From Methanofastidiosum methylothiophilum (GTDB lineage Archaea > Methanobacteriota_B > Thermococci > Methanofastidiosales > Methanofastidiosaceae), in the NCBI GenBank assembly GCA_001587635.1, contig LNJE01000002.1, forward strand, positions 1 through 64,000: DNA of 64,000 bases, written 5' to 3'. Positions within the stretch are counted from its first letter, which is position 1; each line of letters starts with the position of its first letter. Below, in pieces: positions 16,828 through 25,843 of this stretch. Position numbers and translations under genes: made by a program. The notes under the pieces are model-generated. The model searched no databases. It saw only the letters and a program-made list of their open reading frames with translations, and was not told the DNA's origin.

Positions 16828-16871
16828 TTTGGCACTCCCTTATTTCAATAAATAAATAAAAATTTAAATAT

Positions 16872-18092
16872 TTATCTAGACCGTTTCGCTAAAACTTCAT
16901 ACATAAGACCCATAACTTTGGCAGCATCCTTAGAAATTCTCTGGTCAATACCTCCCGCTTTTATTGACCTTATTTCTGGAGCAAATAATGATGAAGCAGA
17001 TTCTCTCTTTATTATTTCAATATTTCCCTTATACAATTTGACTTTATAAGTACCGCTGATATGTTCTTGGCTTTTGAGGATGTAGCTATCAAGAGAATCT
17101 TTCAATGGATGGAACCACCCTCCGTGGTAGACTAAGTAGCCCCATTTCTGCTCTACAAGTTTTTTGAATAGTATTTCTTCCTTTGTAAGGCACATTTGTT
17201 CAAGATCTTTGTGAATCTTTAGTATTATGGTGGCACCTGGAGCTTCATAAATCTCCCTACTTTTAAGATTCATTATTCCTTCTTCAAATATATCAATTTT
17301 TCCAATTCCATGTAATCCTCCAATTTTATTGAGCTTAGTTAGTAACTCTAATAATCCAATCATTTCACCATTTAGAGAAATGGGAATTCCTTTTTCAAAT
17401 GAGATATCTATGAATTCAGGTTCATTTGGTGTGTTTTCAAGAGCCTTAGTCCACATCCAAAGATCGTTTGGAAGCTCTTGGTCAAGATCGATTGCTCCAC
17501 TTGCAATAGATCTGCACCATAAGGTCTTATCATCACCACCAGTTATTTTTTCAGTAACGTAGATCCCCCATAATTCACATAGTTTTTCTTCTTCTTTCCT
17601 AGTTAAATCAAAATCCCTCACTGGAACCAATATGCTAATTTCAGGTGCAAATAACTTGAACACATTATGCATTCTGTATTGATCATTTCCCTTGCCGCTT
17701 GAACCCTCCATTAAGGCATCACAACCCAACTCTTTTCCTTTTACTGCGACAATGTTTGCGATTAATTGCCTCGTCATTGACGTACTTACAGGATAGCCCA
17801 TATAATCTGCGTTAGCCATTATTGCCATAGGTATCCATTTTTTTACAAATTCTGATTTTGCATCTATAACAATTGGCTCAATTTTTAGAATGTTTGCCTT
17901 TTCAAATGCAGTGTCAATTTCTTCTTTTCCCTGACCAACATCAACCATTATTGGTACGATTTCATCAGCATGATATACTCTTTTGAGAAGTTCAATGCAT
18001 AGACATGAATCAACTCCACCAGAATATGCCACTGCAACTTTTTTCACTGAGGGGATATCAACCCCTTCAAATTTTTTTAGTATTTCTTCCAT
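16872..18092 (-). CDS. argG: Argininosuccinate synthase
   Basis: A 406-residue ATP pyrophosphatase. The PP-loop AVAYSGGVDSCLC lies near the N-terminus, and the conserved MEGSSGKGNDQYR and ITGGDDKTLWCRS segments follow. It joins citrulline and aspartate. ATG at 18092 is chosen because AAGGAAGG sits just upstream and a TATA box at 18123-18130 would start the message near 18100; a longer frame from 18182 would lie across that promoter and add a non-conserved hydrophobic stretch. Confidence 0.95.
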   Translation of the reverse strand: MEEILKKFEGVDIPSVKKVAVAYSGGVDSCLCIELLKRVYHADEIVPIMVDVGQGKEEIDTAFEKANILKIEPIVIDAKSEFVKKWIPMAIMANADYMGYPVSTSMTRQLIANIVAVKGKELGCDALMEGSSGKGNDQYRMHNVFKLFAPEISILVPVRDFDLTRKEEEKLCELWGIYVTEKITGGDDKTLWCRSIASGAIDLDQELPNDLWMWTKALENTPNEPEFIDISFEKGIPISLNGEMIGLLELLTKLNKIGGLHGIGKIDIFEEGIMNLKSREIYEAPGATIILKIHKDLEQMCLTKEEILFKKLVEQKWGYLVYHGGWFHPLKDSLDSYILKSQEHISGTYKVKLYKGNIEIIKRESASSLFAPEIRSIKAGGIDQRISKDAAKVMGLMYEVLAKRSR

Positions 18093-18122
18093 AATAAAAC
18101 CTTCCTTAAAATAATCCGACCC

Positions 18123-18130
18123 ATTATAAA
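18123..18130 (-). promoter_or_regulatory. TATA box of the argGH operon
   Basis: Read on the minus strand this is TTTATAAT, about 25 nt before the expected start of transcription near 18100 and 31 nt before the argG ATG. It fixes the argG start choice. Confidence 0.55.
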
Positions 18131-18153
18131 GATAATGACTTAAATGTATCAAA

Positions 18154-18173
18154 ATTATACATATATGTATAAT
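18154..18173. promoter_or_regulatory. Perfect 20-bp palindrome upstream of argG, possible operator
   Basis: ATTATACATATATGTATAAT is identical to its reverse complement. It sits about 24 bp upstream of the argG TATA box, between the divergent argG and fic genes, where an activator or shared regulator could bind. A/T palindromes arise by chance more easily in such DNA, but 20 perfect bases are uncommon. Confidence 0.45.
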
Positions 18174-18302
18174 AATGATCATTTGACGTTAAATAATAGA
18201 ATTAAATGGATTTCTTACCTCTATAATTTTAAAAGAATGCCAATACTATTATAAAATGTAGTACCAATATGAATCATATACTCACTTATTTGGAAATATT
18301 AA

Positions 18303-19424
18303 ATGGTTTATCTAATAAAAAAGAATGTTAAAGGAGAAGTATATTACTACTTAAATCATTCAGTAAGATTGGGGAGTAGGGTAAAGACAATTTCTTATTA
18401 TATCGGGAAGGGACCTTTCTCGCAGTCTGAAATAGAATATCTTATCAAAGAAAAGTCTCAAATGTTACTTCTTGAAGCAGAGTTCTTGAAAATATTTTCT
18501 AAAAAGTCGAACTATGAACATCATTTGCTTCCAATTTCATTCATAAACATAATTGAGAGGCTAAAGGAAATTAATAGACTAATGGCGCCCCTCAATAAAA
18601 GTTATTTTGATAAATTTGAGGAAGATCTTAGATTAAGATATGTTCACGAATCTACCGCAATTGAGGGCAATACTTTATCCTTAAGAGATGCACAACTATT
18701 ACTCGAAGAGGATGTTCCAGCCGGAAGTACTCTAAGGGAAATGTACGAGATATTGAACTACAAGGAACTATTTAAATTTCTTAGGACGTATAAGGGGGGC
18801 ATATCATTAAAATTAATTTTAAAAATTCATGAAATACTTATGAAAAATATTGACGATGAAAATGCCGGAAAGCTAAGAAATATTGACATTTCTATATCAG
18901 GTTCTGACTATGATCCCATGCCATTCCCAGTTTTAGAAGAAGAGTTGGATATACTTGTAGGGTGGTATAAAGAAAACAGAGCGAAAATGTTTCCTATTGA
19001 ATTAGCTTCCTATTTTCACCAAAAGTTTGTTGAAATTCACCCATTTATTGATGGCAATGGAAGAGTTGCGAGAGAGCTTTTAAATTTCATACTGTTACAA
19101 AGTAACTATCCAAGACTTGTTATACCATTTGAAAGAAGGGGGGTATACCTTAGGTGCATAGATATAGGTAATTTGACGGATTATACTCCTTTTACAATTT
19201 TTATATCAGGGCTTCTGATTGAAGACTCATTTAGATCTGTATATGTCTTTTTTGAACAATTTAAGAAGAAAATAAAAGAAGAAATCTATTCTACAGAAAT
19301 ATCAAATGAATTAGATAACACAATAGCAAGCTACAAAGAAATTTTAAGTATAATTCGTGGCATGGAAGGAAAAATTGAAAATTTAAACTTAAATCAATTA
19401 AGAAAAGGAAAGTGGAAAGAATAA
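18303..19424 (+). CDS. Fic family protein (putative AMP transferase)
   Basis: The 373-residue protein has the Fic active site HPFIDGNGRVARELLNF around residues 246-262, with catalytic His and the phosphate-binding GNGR. The segment STAIEGN near 118-124 matches the inhibitory motif (S/T)xxxE(G/N), placed before the Fic core as in class II enzymes, so the activity is probably self-limited. The N-terminal 70 residues (YYYLNHSVRLGSRVKTISYYIG) look like the small beta domain found in many archaeal Fic proteins. No antitoxin gene is adjacent. Targets unknown. Confidence 0.9.
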   Translation: MVYLIKKNVKGEVYYYLNHSVRLGSRVKTISYYIGKGPFSQSEIEYLIKEKSQMLLLEAEFLKIFSKKSNYEHHLLPISFINIIERLKEINRLMAPLNKSYFDKFEEDLRLRYVHESTAIEGNTLSLRDAQLLLEEDVPAGSTLREMYEILNYKELFKFLRTYKGGISLKLILKIHEILMKNIDDENAGKLRNIDISISGSDYDPMPFPVLEEELDILVGWYKENRAKMFPIELASYFHQKFVEIHPFIDGNGRVARELLNFILLQSNYPRLVIPFERRGVYLRCIDIGNLTDYTPFTIFISGLLIEDSFRSVYVFFEQFKKKIKEEIYSTEISNELDNTIASYKEILSIIRGMEGKIENLNLNQLRKGKWKE

Positions 19425-19483
19425 ATGATAGGATAATGACATGTGAACACAATGCTTAAATATATATTATAGTTAGAATTCTC

Positions 19484-20923
19484 ATGAAAAAATTTACTCT
19501 ATTTTTAATTTTAGTAATATTTAATATATCTATTATGGCTGTTTTTGCAGATAAGTTATCTTGGAGCTATGATATAGGAGACAATATATCATCTATTGCA
19601 GCATCTTCTGACGGTGCATATATTGTAGTAGGTTCTTACGATAATTATGTATATCTTTTCAATAAAAATGGGTCACAATTATGGAAATTCCAAACAGGAA
19701 GTAATGTTGAATCAGTGGCCATATCTGCAAATGGACAGTATATAGTTGCAGGGTCGTGGGATAAAAGAGTATACTTACTTAATAAATCTGGACAAAAGAT
19801 TTGGGATAGGCTAACATCTGACCAAGTTAGCTTAGTTAATATTACTCCTGATGGAACACATATTACTGCGATTACAAAAAATTACAGTGTTTTTGTATAT
19901 GATAAAACAGGGGTTCAAACTACCACATTTGATTCTAGAAATAAACTTGCTGCGTCTTCGGTTACCCCAAATGGTTCTTTTATTGTAACTGGAACAAAAG
20001 ACAGTAATATCCGAATGTTGTCAAGATCCCTTGAACCTATATGGGAATATAAAACCGGAGGAAATGTACAGTCAATTTCTTTGACACCAGATGCATCATC
20101 TATAGTGGCAGGTGCATATGATAACAAAATTTATTTATTTGATAAAAAAGGTACATTAGTATGGTCCAAAGCAACTGGCGCAGGAAATCATTTAGTTTCA
20201 ATAAATAAGGACGGATCTAAGATATTTGCTGCTGATCTTGGAGATAATACTTACATATTTGATTCTAATGGAAAACAATTAATGAAAAGAAAGTTGAAGA
20301 ATAAAGCAAATTGTGTTTCTATGACGTCATCAGGAGATTATCTTGCAGTTAGCTCCCTTGACAGGAAAATAAATTTTTTGGATGGTTCTGGAAATTTATT
20401 GTGGAGTACGGAAACTGGAAATTTAGTAAATTCACTATTTATAACAAACGAGGGTAAACTACTTGTAGGATCAAAAGACAATAAAATTTACATATATGAT
20501 TTGAGTTCTTACATTAGATCAGAATCTCAAAAACAATCAAAAGATACAACATCCGTTCCTGATGTCAAGCCTCCTACAAAAACAGACGATACTTCAAAGC
20601 CATCTACAGTTACTGAAACAGGCCGCAGTTTTCCATTAATATATATAGCCCCGATACTAATTGTCTTAATTGCTGTGGCGGCAGTAGTGTTCATGAAAAA
20701 AAGTAAATCTACCGCACCTTTACCTATGACCCAAACAAAAGAGAAATCAAAAAAAGATGAATTAAAATGCCCTTCGTGCGATTCACCAATGGAAAAGGGA
20801 GCTAAATTCTGTGGCAATTGTGGGAACACATTTGATGAAAAAATTGAATTAAAATGCCCCAATTGCGGGGCTGCAATCGAAAAAGGAGGAAACTTCTGTT
20901 CAGAATGTGGTCAAAAAATTTAA
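19484..20923 (+). CDS. Exported PQQ/WD-like beta-propeller protein with membrane anchor and cytosolic double zinc ribbon
   Basis: 479 residues. A signal peptide covers 1-22. Seven or eight propeller repeats follow, with recurring YIVVGSYDNYVYLFNK-type blades, to about residue 345, then a Thr/Ser/Pro linker, a membrane helix near 385-407 and a Lys-rich turn. The C-terminus carries two CxxC...CxxC zinc ribbons (LKCPSCDSPMEKGAKFCGNCG and a second copy). The propeller would face outside and the ribbons inside, suggesting a sensor or scaffold. A TATA-like AAATATATATTA is at about 19456. No specific function can be assigned. Confidence 0.8.
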   Translation: MKKFTLFLILVIFNISIMAVFADKLSWSYDIGDNISSIAASSDGAYIVVGSYDNYVYLFNKNGSQLWKFQTGSNVESVAISANGQYIVAGSWDKRVYLLNKSGQKIWDRLTSDQVSLVNITPDGTHITAITKNYSVFVYDKTGVQTTTFDSRNKLAASSVTPNGSFIVTGTKDSNIRMLSRSLEPIWEYKTGGNVQSISLTPDASSIVAGAYDNKIYLFDKKGTLVWSKATGAGNHLVSINKDGSKIFAADLGDNTYIFDSNGKQLMKRKLKNKANCVSMTSSGDYLAVSSLDRKINFLDGSGNLLWSTETGNLVNSLFITNEGKLLVGSKDNKIYIYDLSSYIRSESQKQSKDTTSVPDVKPPTKTDDTSKPSTVTETGRSFPLIYIAPILIVLIAVAAVVFMKKSKSTAPLPMTQTKEKSKKDELKCPSCDSPMEKGAKFCGNCGNTFDEKIELKCPNCGAAIEKGGNFCSECGQKI

Positions 20924-20926
20924 AAT

Positions 20927-21841
20927 TTAATTTTTACACTTTAAAGCTTTAATTACCTCTTCTGCAATCATGATTCCTGCTCTTTTCTGGGCTTCATGAG
21001 TGGATGCCCCTATATGTTGAGTTAGGACTACATTGTCGTATTCTAGAAGTTTACTTTTTATTGGGGGCTCTTCCTCAAAGACATCAAGGCCAGCACCTAG
21101 GATTTTTCCAGAAGAAAGTGCATTACAAAGAGCATCTTCATCAATTATCCCTCCCCTTGATGTATTGATTATAATTGCATTGCTCTTCATTTTTTCAAAT
21201 TCTGCGTATGAAATCATATGTTTTGTTGAGTCAATTAACGGTACATGGAAGGTAATAACGTCACTTATTTCTATTAGCTTTTCAAGGGTAACAGGCTCAG
21301 CATCTCCTTTCCTTATTTGTTCATCTGTTAAATAGGGGTCATAGGCAATTAGTTTCATACCACAGGCTATCGCAATTCTACCAATATTTCTTCCAATTCT
21401 CCCAAATCCGACAATACCCAATGTTTTACCATTGAGTTCATGCCCCATTAGGGATTTCTTTTCCCACTTTTTTTCTCTTGTGAGCCTGTCGGCTCTTGCA
21501 ATGTTTCTAGAAACTGCAAGTATTAATCCAAATGCGAGTTCTGCTACGGAGTCAGAACTTGCTTGAGGGGAGTTTACAACTTTTACCCCTAAGCCTTGGC
21601 AACAATTAACATCGACATTATCAAGACCTACACCGGCCCTAGCCACAACTTTTAGATTTTTACCTTTCTTTATTATTTCTTCAGTTATATTTGGTTTACT
21701 TCTAACTATTACTCCGTCATAGTTTTCTATAATGGCCATAATTTCTTCTTTAGAAATACCTTTCTTTACATCAACTTCAAACTCTTTTTTGAGTTTAGAT
21801 ATACCTTCTTCAGCAATATCCGATGCAACAAGAATCTTCAT
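20927..21841 (-). CDS. serA: D-3-phosphoglycerate dehydrogenase, short form without ACT domain
   Basis: A 304-residue D-2-hydroxyacid dehydrogenase. NAD binding is at GIVGFGRIGRNIGRIA; catalytic Arg, Glu and His lie in INTSRGGIIDEDAL, LDVFEEEPP and TQHIGAST. GVGLDNVDV matches phosphoglycerate dehydrogenases. It lacks the roughly 200-residue C-terminal region with the serine-binding ACT domain, so feedback control is likely absent. A glyoxylate/hydroxypyruvate reductase role is the main alternative. It converges with the propeller gene. Confidence 0.82.
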   Translation of the reverse strand: MKILVASDIAEEGISKLKKEFEVDVKKGISKEEIMAIIENYDGVIVRSKPNITEEIIKKGKNLKVVARAGVGLDNVDVNCCQGLGVKVVNSPQASSDSVAELAFGLILAVSRNIARADRLTREKKWEKKSLMGHELNGKTLGIVGFGRIGRNIGRIAIACGMKLIAYDPYLTDEQIRKGDAEPVTLEKLIEISDVITFHVPLIDSTKHMISYAEFEKMKSNAIIINTSRGGIIDEDALCNALSSGKILGAGLDVFEEEPPIKSKLLEYDNVVLTQHIGASTHEAQKRAGIMIAEEVIKALKCKN

Positions 21842-21899
21842 ATTATCACTAAAAATGGTCTATAAAAATACTTAAATATCTTTGTATAGAATGACTATC

Positions 21900-22058
21900 A
21901 TGATTGATAAAAAGCTTCTTGATATCCTAGCGTGTCCTGTTTGTAAAGGGGATATATTTGAGGATAAAGAAGAACTCGTATGTGTGAAATGTAAAAGAAG
22001 ATATCCTGTTATCGAAGGAATACCAATAATGCTTGAAGAAGAAGCTAAACTAATGTAA
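21900..22058 (+). CDS. Trm112/YcaR family small zinc-binding protein
   Basis: A 52-residue protein (55 if the ATG at 21891 is used) beginning IDKKLLDILACPVCKGDI and ending CVKCKRRYPVIEGIPIML. The four cysteines in CPVC and CVKC can bind zinc. This is the Trm112 fold, the activating partner of methyltransferases acting on tRNA, rRNA and release factor. No methyltransferase gene is adjacent. A TATA-like TCTATAAAAATA around 21860 is placed for a very short leader. It is divergent from serA. Confidence 0.85.
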   Translation: MIDKKLLDILACPVCKGDIFEDKEELVCVKCKRRYPVIEGIPIMLEEEAKLM

Positions 22059-22366
22059 ATTAAGGGGATAGATGAGAATATATTCACTTGTTTTTGATAA
22101 AATTTTTTAATAATAAATATTTTTTCGTTTTTTAGTCTTCTTTTTGAAATACTTAATAACAGCTTATCGACATATTTATCTCTTTATTTGAATTATACTA
22201 GGATTTAACAGATCTCATTATTACTGAAATTTTATCGATGATTATTTACAAGTTTTAACATGCTTTTGCCTAACTTTATCCTTCTGATTTTTGTATTATC
22301 GCTACCCATATATCATTGTCACTATCTTTTGCATTTTTATATGTATAGATACATTTCCCACAATAT
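22059..22366. other. Intergenic region with a faint relic ORF on the minus strand
   Basis: No full gene is present. On the minus strand, bases 22380 to 22276 read as an open frame (YKYCGKCIYTYKNAKDSDND, ending WVAIIQKSEG then stop) without a start codon, which could be the decayed end of a zinc-ribbon protein. The remainder is A/T rich and featureless. Confidence 0.3.
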
Positions 22367-22376
22367 TTATAAATAA
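22367..22376 (+). promoter_or_regulatory. TATA box of the membrane gene cluster
   Basis: TTTATAAATA lies 28 bases before the ATG at 22395, which would make transcription start at or next to the start codon, i.e. a leaderless message. No ribosome-binding site is seen before this ATG. Confidence 0.6.
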
Positions 22377-22394
22377 ATTTTTAATTTAGTTATT

Positions 22395-22991
22395 ATGGCA
22401 AAAAAGAAGAGTAAGAAAAGTCAAAAAATTTCAAAAAAGACACTAAGTCTTGTTGCACTCTTAGTAATAATCGGTGTATCGATGGCTTCCCTTTATTATG
22501 TAAATTATCTGGGAAATCATGCATTTGATACAAAGGGAATTCCGACAACTATTGCTTATAAAACTGAAAATGATCAATCAATAAAAGTTGTTTCCTATGT
22601 TGAAGGAGATCCTCTTATTGTCTTACGAAGGATGTTTACTGAAGACAACGTAAAAAGTGTTTATTTACTTTTTTCTGCAATGCCTGGAACAGCTCCCGAG
22701 AATACTTACCTTGTAAGGGGTGTTGCTTCGATAAGTGAAGGTATAGGTAGAACTAAAGGAGCAATAATATATGCTAGAGAACTTAATCCATGGCACAAAT
22801 ATATGATGGGTATTAAAATGATAGGATCTAAAACAAAACCACTTGTTTATATGAAAACTCCCAACTTAGGTGGCGTTGAAAATAAAATTATTGTCTTAAA
22901 TGAAGGTGTTGTAATTATAGAAAACAGTAATTTTGAAGATGTAGTATTGCTTTCAGATTTCCTTAGGACAGTAATTATTGGTGTCTTTTAG
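22395..22991 (+). CDS. Membrane-anchored protein of unknown function
   Basis: The 198-residue protein has a very basic N-terminus (about eleven Lys in the first 20 residues), one membrane helix (TLSLVALLVIIGVSMASLYYV) and an outward-facing domain of about 150 residues with no cysteines and no recognised motif (GDPLIVLRRMF, RTKGAIIYARELNPWHKYMMG). It is followed after 8 nt by the next gene, which is followed directly by a polytopic protein, so the three are an operon. The family is unknown to me. Confidence 0.7.
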   Translation: MAKKKSKKSQKISKKTLSLVALLVIIGVSMASLYYVNYLGNHAFDTKGIPTTIAYKTENDQSIKVVSYVEGDPLIVLRRMFTEDNVKSVYLLFSAMPGTAPENTYLVRGVASISEGIGRTKGAIIYARELNPWHKYMMGIKMIGSKTKPLVYMKTPNLGGVENKIIVLNEGVVIIENSNFEDVVLLSDFLRTVIIGVF

Positions 22992-22999
22992 GGATTTGA

Positions 23000-23809
23000 A
23001 TGAAAAGATTAAATCTTTTTGACTTGGCAATAATTGTATTGGTGGTGGCTTCAGCCATATCATTTTCCACCAAGTATTTTGAGAAAGAACCAATAAATGA
23101 GTATACATATACTGGATCTCAAATATATAGTGCTGTTAGATTTTTTGATTTGTCGGATGGAAAAGGATTTAGATATCTTGTAAAGGTAGATGGATCATAT
23201 ATTAGTGATTATTCCCCTTTTAACGAAGAGGGTGTTGTAGTTGGGACGTCGCAAGGCACCTTTTTATTAAAATTAAAAGATGGTCGAGTTTTGACAGTAG
23301 GTGGCAGAACTTCATTCAAAGAAGACATTGCCTCTCATGGGATAAAAGTCACAATGTTAAATGGCTCTACAGTAAACTATCTTGAAAAGGGTTTTTTTAC
23401 TACTAATTTAATTGAAGCAAAAAATAAAATTAATAATGTATCAAAATTTTTGGCCAATTATAGTATAATTGATACAACAATATATTCAGATATTGCAATT
23501 GACGGGAAGTTTCCAAACGGGATAACATTTGAGAAAGAATTATCCAATAGGATCACAAAGGACATTTTTTATTTAAAAGATGTGAAAGTGAAATCTTCTG
23601 AAAACGGAATCATTTTGAGCGTTGCAGGTTTAGGGACAAATGACTTTGAAAAATTGGAATCTATTCTTTCCCCATATAAGCCAAGTAAATATTATTTCCT
23701 TGATTTTAAAGTTTTCGTACTTACAGAAAATATCCCAAAAGAATTCATACATACTATTCAAGATACAAATATAGAAGAGGTAATTGGAGATATTCATGTG
23801 AGGATTTAG
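23000..23809 (+). CDS. Single-pass membrane protein, DUF4330-like N-terminus
   Basis: 269 residues. The N-terminus NLFDLAIIVLVVASAISF resembles the anchoring helix of DUF4330 proteins, which often lie near exopolysaccharide genes. The rest is an extracytoplasmic beta-rich domain (VVVGTSQGTFLLKLKDGRVLTV) and a second alpha/beta part. No catalytic motif is seen. Start ATG at 23000 follows TTTAGGGATTTG. It sits between another anchored protein and a polymerase-like protein, suggesting an accessory role in the same machinery. Confidence 0.65.
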   Translation: MKRLNLFDLAIIVLVVASAISFSTKYFEKEPINEYTYTGSQIYSAVRFFDLSDGKGFRYLVKVDGSYISDYSPFNEEGVVVGTSQGTFLLKLKDGRVLTVGGRTSFKEDIASHGIKVTMLNGSTVNYLEKGFFTTNLIEAKNKINNVSKFLANYSIIDTTIYSDIAIDGKFPNGITFEKELSNRITKDIFYLKDVKVKSSENGIILSVAGLGTNDFEKLESILSPYKPSKYYFLDFKVFVLTENIPKEFIHTIQDTNIEEVIGDIHVRI

Positions 23810-25315
23810 ATGAAGGCTTTAGACGAAATATTCCTTTTCTTAGAAAAAGAGTTTTCAAGCAGCATTATTAATAGGTCTTCCATTAAATTTTTTAGCATTC
23901 TCAATAATTTTCCAGATTCTTTCTTTGAAATTGATACTTTTGATAATTATTTAAAAAACTCATTTTTCTTGAAATTTTCTCCGTTGGTAGTAGTCGTATC
24001 AATTATTCTATTCTTTAGTTTTTCTGATCATCCCCTCTCAATAATTGGAACACTTACCTTTATTTTAGGCACTACTTCGTTTTATATTGGCACTCTCGTA
24101 GAAATCCCAAAAGTAAGAAAAATTAATAAAAAATATTTTATGCCTCTAGTGGGGATTTTTTCAATTCTTTTTATACTTAGTTTAGTAAAAATTGAATCAT
24201 TCGGAGTTTATGTAAAACTTAGTTTGATTCCAATCATACTAATAGGGCTCAATGAAAGACAAAGTAAGGATTTTTTTGTTTCTCTTTTAATGATAAATAT
24301 AGTAATACTAGTTAAGGGATATTGGGCATTATCTTTTCCTTTTATTTTTTTTAGCTTAGCCTATTTGTTCTTAACATATAACGGTAGATTCATCAAATAT
24401 TTAGAGGATAATACATATAATTTAGTATTTCTTCTTCTGTCTTTAGGATTTATTTTTTATATTTTAGATATAGCAATAGCAGGTGGGATACCCTTATTTG
24501 AGGTACAAGCAAGAAATTCATTGGATCCCCTATTTACAGCTGTTTCACATCTTTTTCCGATGGGTTCCATTTTACTAATTTCATATGTTGGATTAGTAAA
24601 TAAATATTCTTATAAAAAAGCGAGATTTATCTCAATTTTTTTTACAATTGTTTCATTAATTTTAATGGCTTTTTTGGGATATCGGACCCAAGTTATTTTT
24701 GTTTTACTGGGCGCATTGATTTGTGGCTCAATGGTTGGAATATGGAAAAAGTCTGAATTAATATTATTGGGAGCCGTATCTATTGGATCCCTATTTGTTT
24801 TAACAATAGCACGTGACACTATTTTAGGCGTTAATCTCTCGCTTATTGAATCGCTTAAAACAAGAATAAGCCTTACTACTGATGTTATGGACATATTGGC
24901 TAATATGGGTGGGGTATTTGGACTAACTAATGGTGCTGTTCATATTGCGACTCATCCATTTCTTGCAAGATTAATGCCGGGAGTGGCTTATTCTCCAAGA
25001 AGGATGATGGCTGTTCTTGTAGGTGAAAAATCAATTTCTGTTACTTCAAGCATATTTGGCCCGCTATCCATTGACTTTGGCCTGATTGGAGCAATAATAA
25101 GTATGGCCTTCTTAGGATTTTTCTTATCAAATCTCTACAAAATAGCAGATAAAACAAAAGGGGAAAGGAAGATTATTCCTGTTGGACTATATAGTATGGT
25201 ATTAAGTTACACAATTATAGGAATTGAAACAGGTATTGTTGACTTAGAAGTATTATTATTATTTATAATTTCATTAGCATATATCCTTTTTATAATTAAT
25301 AGAAAAATTATTTAA
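23810..25315 (+). CDS. Polytopic membrane protein resembling oligosaccharide repeat-unit polymerase (Wzy-like)
   Basis: 501 residues with a soluble N-terminal segment of about 50 and then 11 to 13 hydrophobic helices. The stretch IAIAGGIPLFEVQARNSLD matches the GGIPLF-type loop of Wzy-like polymerases, followed by a large loop and a GYRTQVIFVLLGALI helix. Such proteins polymerise lipid-linked sugar units outside the membrane. No glycosyltransferase is adjacent, so the assignment rests on topology and this loop. ATG follows the previous stop directly. Confidence 0.6.
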   Translation: MKALDEIFLFLEKEFSSSIINRSSIKFFSILNNFPDSFFEIDTFDNYLKNSFFLKFSPLVVVVSIILFFSFSDHPLSIIGTLTFILGTTSFYIGTLVEIPKVRKINKKYFMPLVGIFSILFILSLVKIESFGVYVKLSLIPIILIGLNERQSKDFFVSLLMINIVILVKGYWALSFPFIFFSLAYLFLTYNGRFIKYLEDNTYNLVFLLLSLGFIFYILDIAIAGGIPLFEVQARNSLDPLFTAVSHLFPMGSILLISYVGLVNKYSYKKARFISIFFTIVSLILMAFLGYRTQVIFVLLGALICGSMVGIWKKSELILLGAVSIGSLFVLTIARDTILGVNLSLIESLKTRISLTTDVMDILANMGGVFGLTNGAVHIATHPFLARLMPGVAYSPRRMMAVLVGEKSISVTSSIFGPLSIDFGLIGAIISMAFLGFFLSNLYKIADKTKGERKIIPVGLYSMVLSYTIIGIETGIVDLEVLLLFIISLAYILFIINRKII

Positions 25316-25372
25316 TAAAAAATTTCCGAAAGATTTAAATATTTTAAAGAAATTATTAAAATAGTGATAATA

Positions 25373-25843
25373 ATGAAAATGAACAAAAAAGGAATTAAAA
25401 TACTCAGATCCCTCCTTGCAATCAAAGGATTTCCACAGAAAAATAAGATTGCAGAGGAAACAGGACTTTCAATACAGACTGTAACTCCTTTCATTAATAA
25501 GATGATAGACGATGGCATAATAAAAGGATTTAGTGCCATAATAGAGCCAGATAAACTTGGATACCATCAAGTTCATTTTCTCTTGAATATAGAAAAAGGA
25601 ACAAACGAAGAAGCAATTAATTTTCTGAAAAACATGGATAGAGTTCTATATGTTACCTCTGGATTTGGGAATGTAGATTGTCAATTAGTTGTAGCAATAC
25701 CTGCTGATAGAACTGATCTAATCCCAACGTACATGGAATCCATTAGGCAATCTGGAGTATTCAAGAGCGAAATGAGCATACATGTTGTCACAAAGAGTCA
25801 TTTCCCTCTACCAGATTTTCTTAGAAATGAAGATATAGAATAA
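25373..25843 (+). CDS. Lrp/AsnC family transcriptional regulator
   Basis: About 156 residues (159 from an upstream GTG at 25364). An N-terminal helix-turn-helix (FPQKNKIAEETGLSIQTVTPFINKMIDDGII) is followed by the RAM ligand-binding domain (YHQVHFLLNIEKG, YVTSGFGNVDCQLVVAIP). Lrp proteins sense amino acids or small metabolites as octamers. The stop overlaps the start of the next gene by one base, so it is co-transcribed with the FG-GAP protein, an unusual partner. Confidence 0.85.
   Translation: MKMNKKGIKILRSLLAIKGFPQKNKIAEETGLSIQTVTPFINKMIDDGIIKGFSAIIEPDKLGYHQVHFLLNIEKGTNEEAINFLKNMDRVLYVTSGFGNVDCQLVVAIPADRTDLIPTYMESIRQSGVFKSEMSIHVVTKSHFPLPDFLRNEDIE

Noticed and set aside
18093..18182. Thirty-residue hydrophobic N-terminal extension of ArgG as a signal or membrane anchor
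   Set aside because: It spans the TATA box and part of the 20-bp palindrome; a good ribosome-binding site precedes the ATG at 18092, which gives the normal ArgG N-terminus.
18303..19424. Fic protein as part of a toxin-antitoxin pair
   Set aside because: The inhibitory motif is inside the same protein and no small antitoxin gene is adjacent.
22276..22380. Minus-strand zinc-ribbon-like fragment as a real gene
   Set aside because: It has no start codon and an in-frame stop lies just upstream; at best it is a relic, noted with the intergenic entry.
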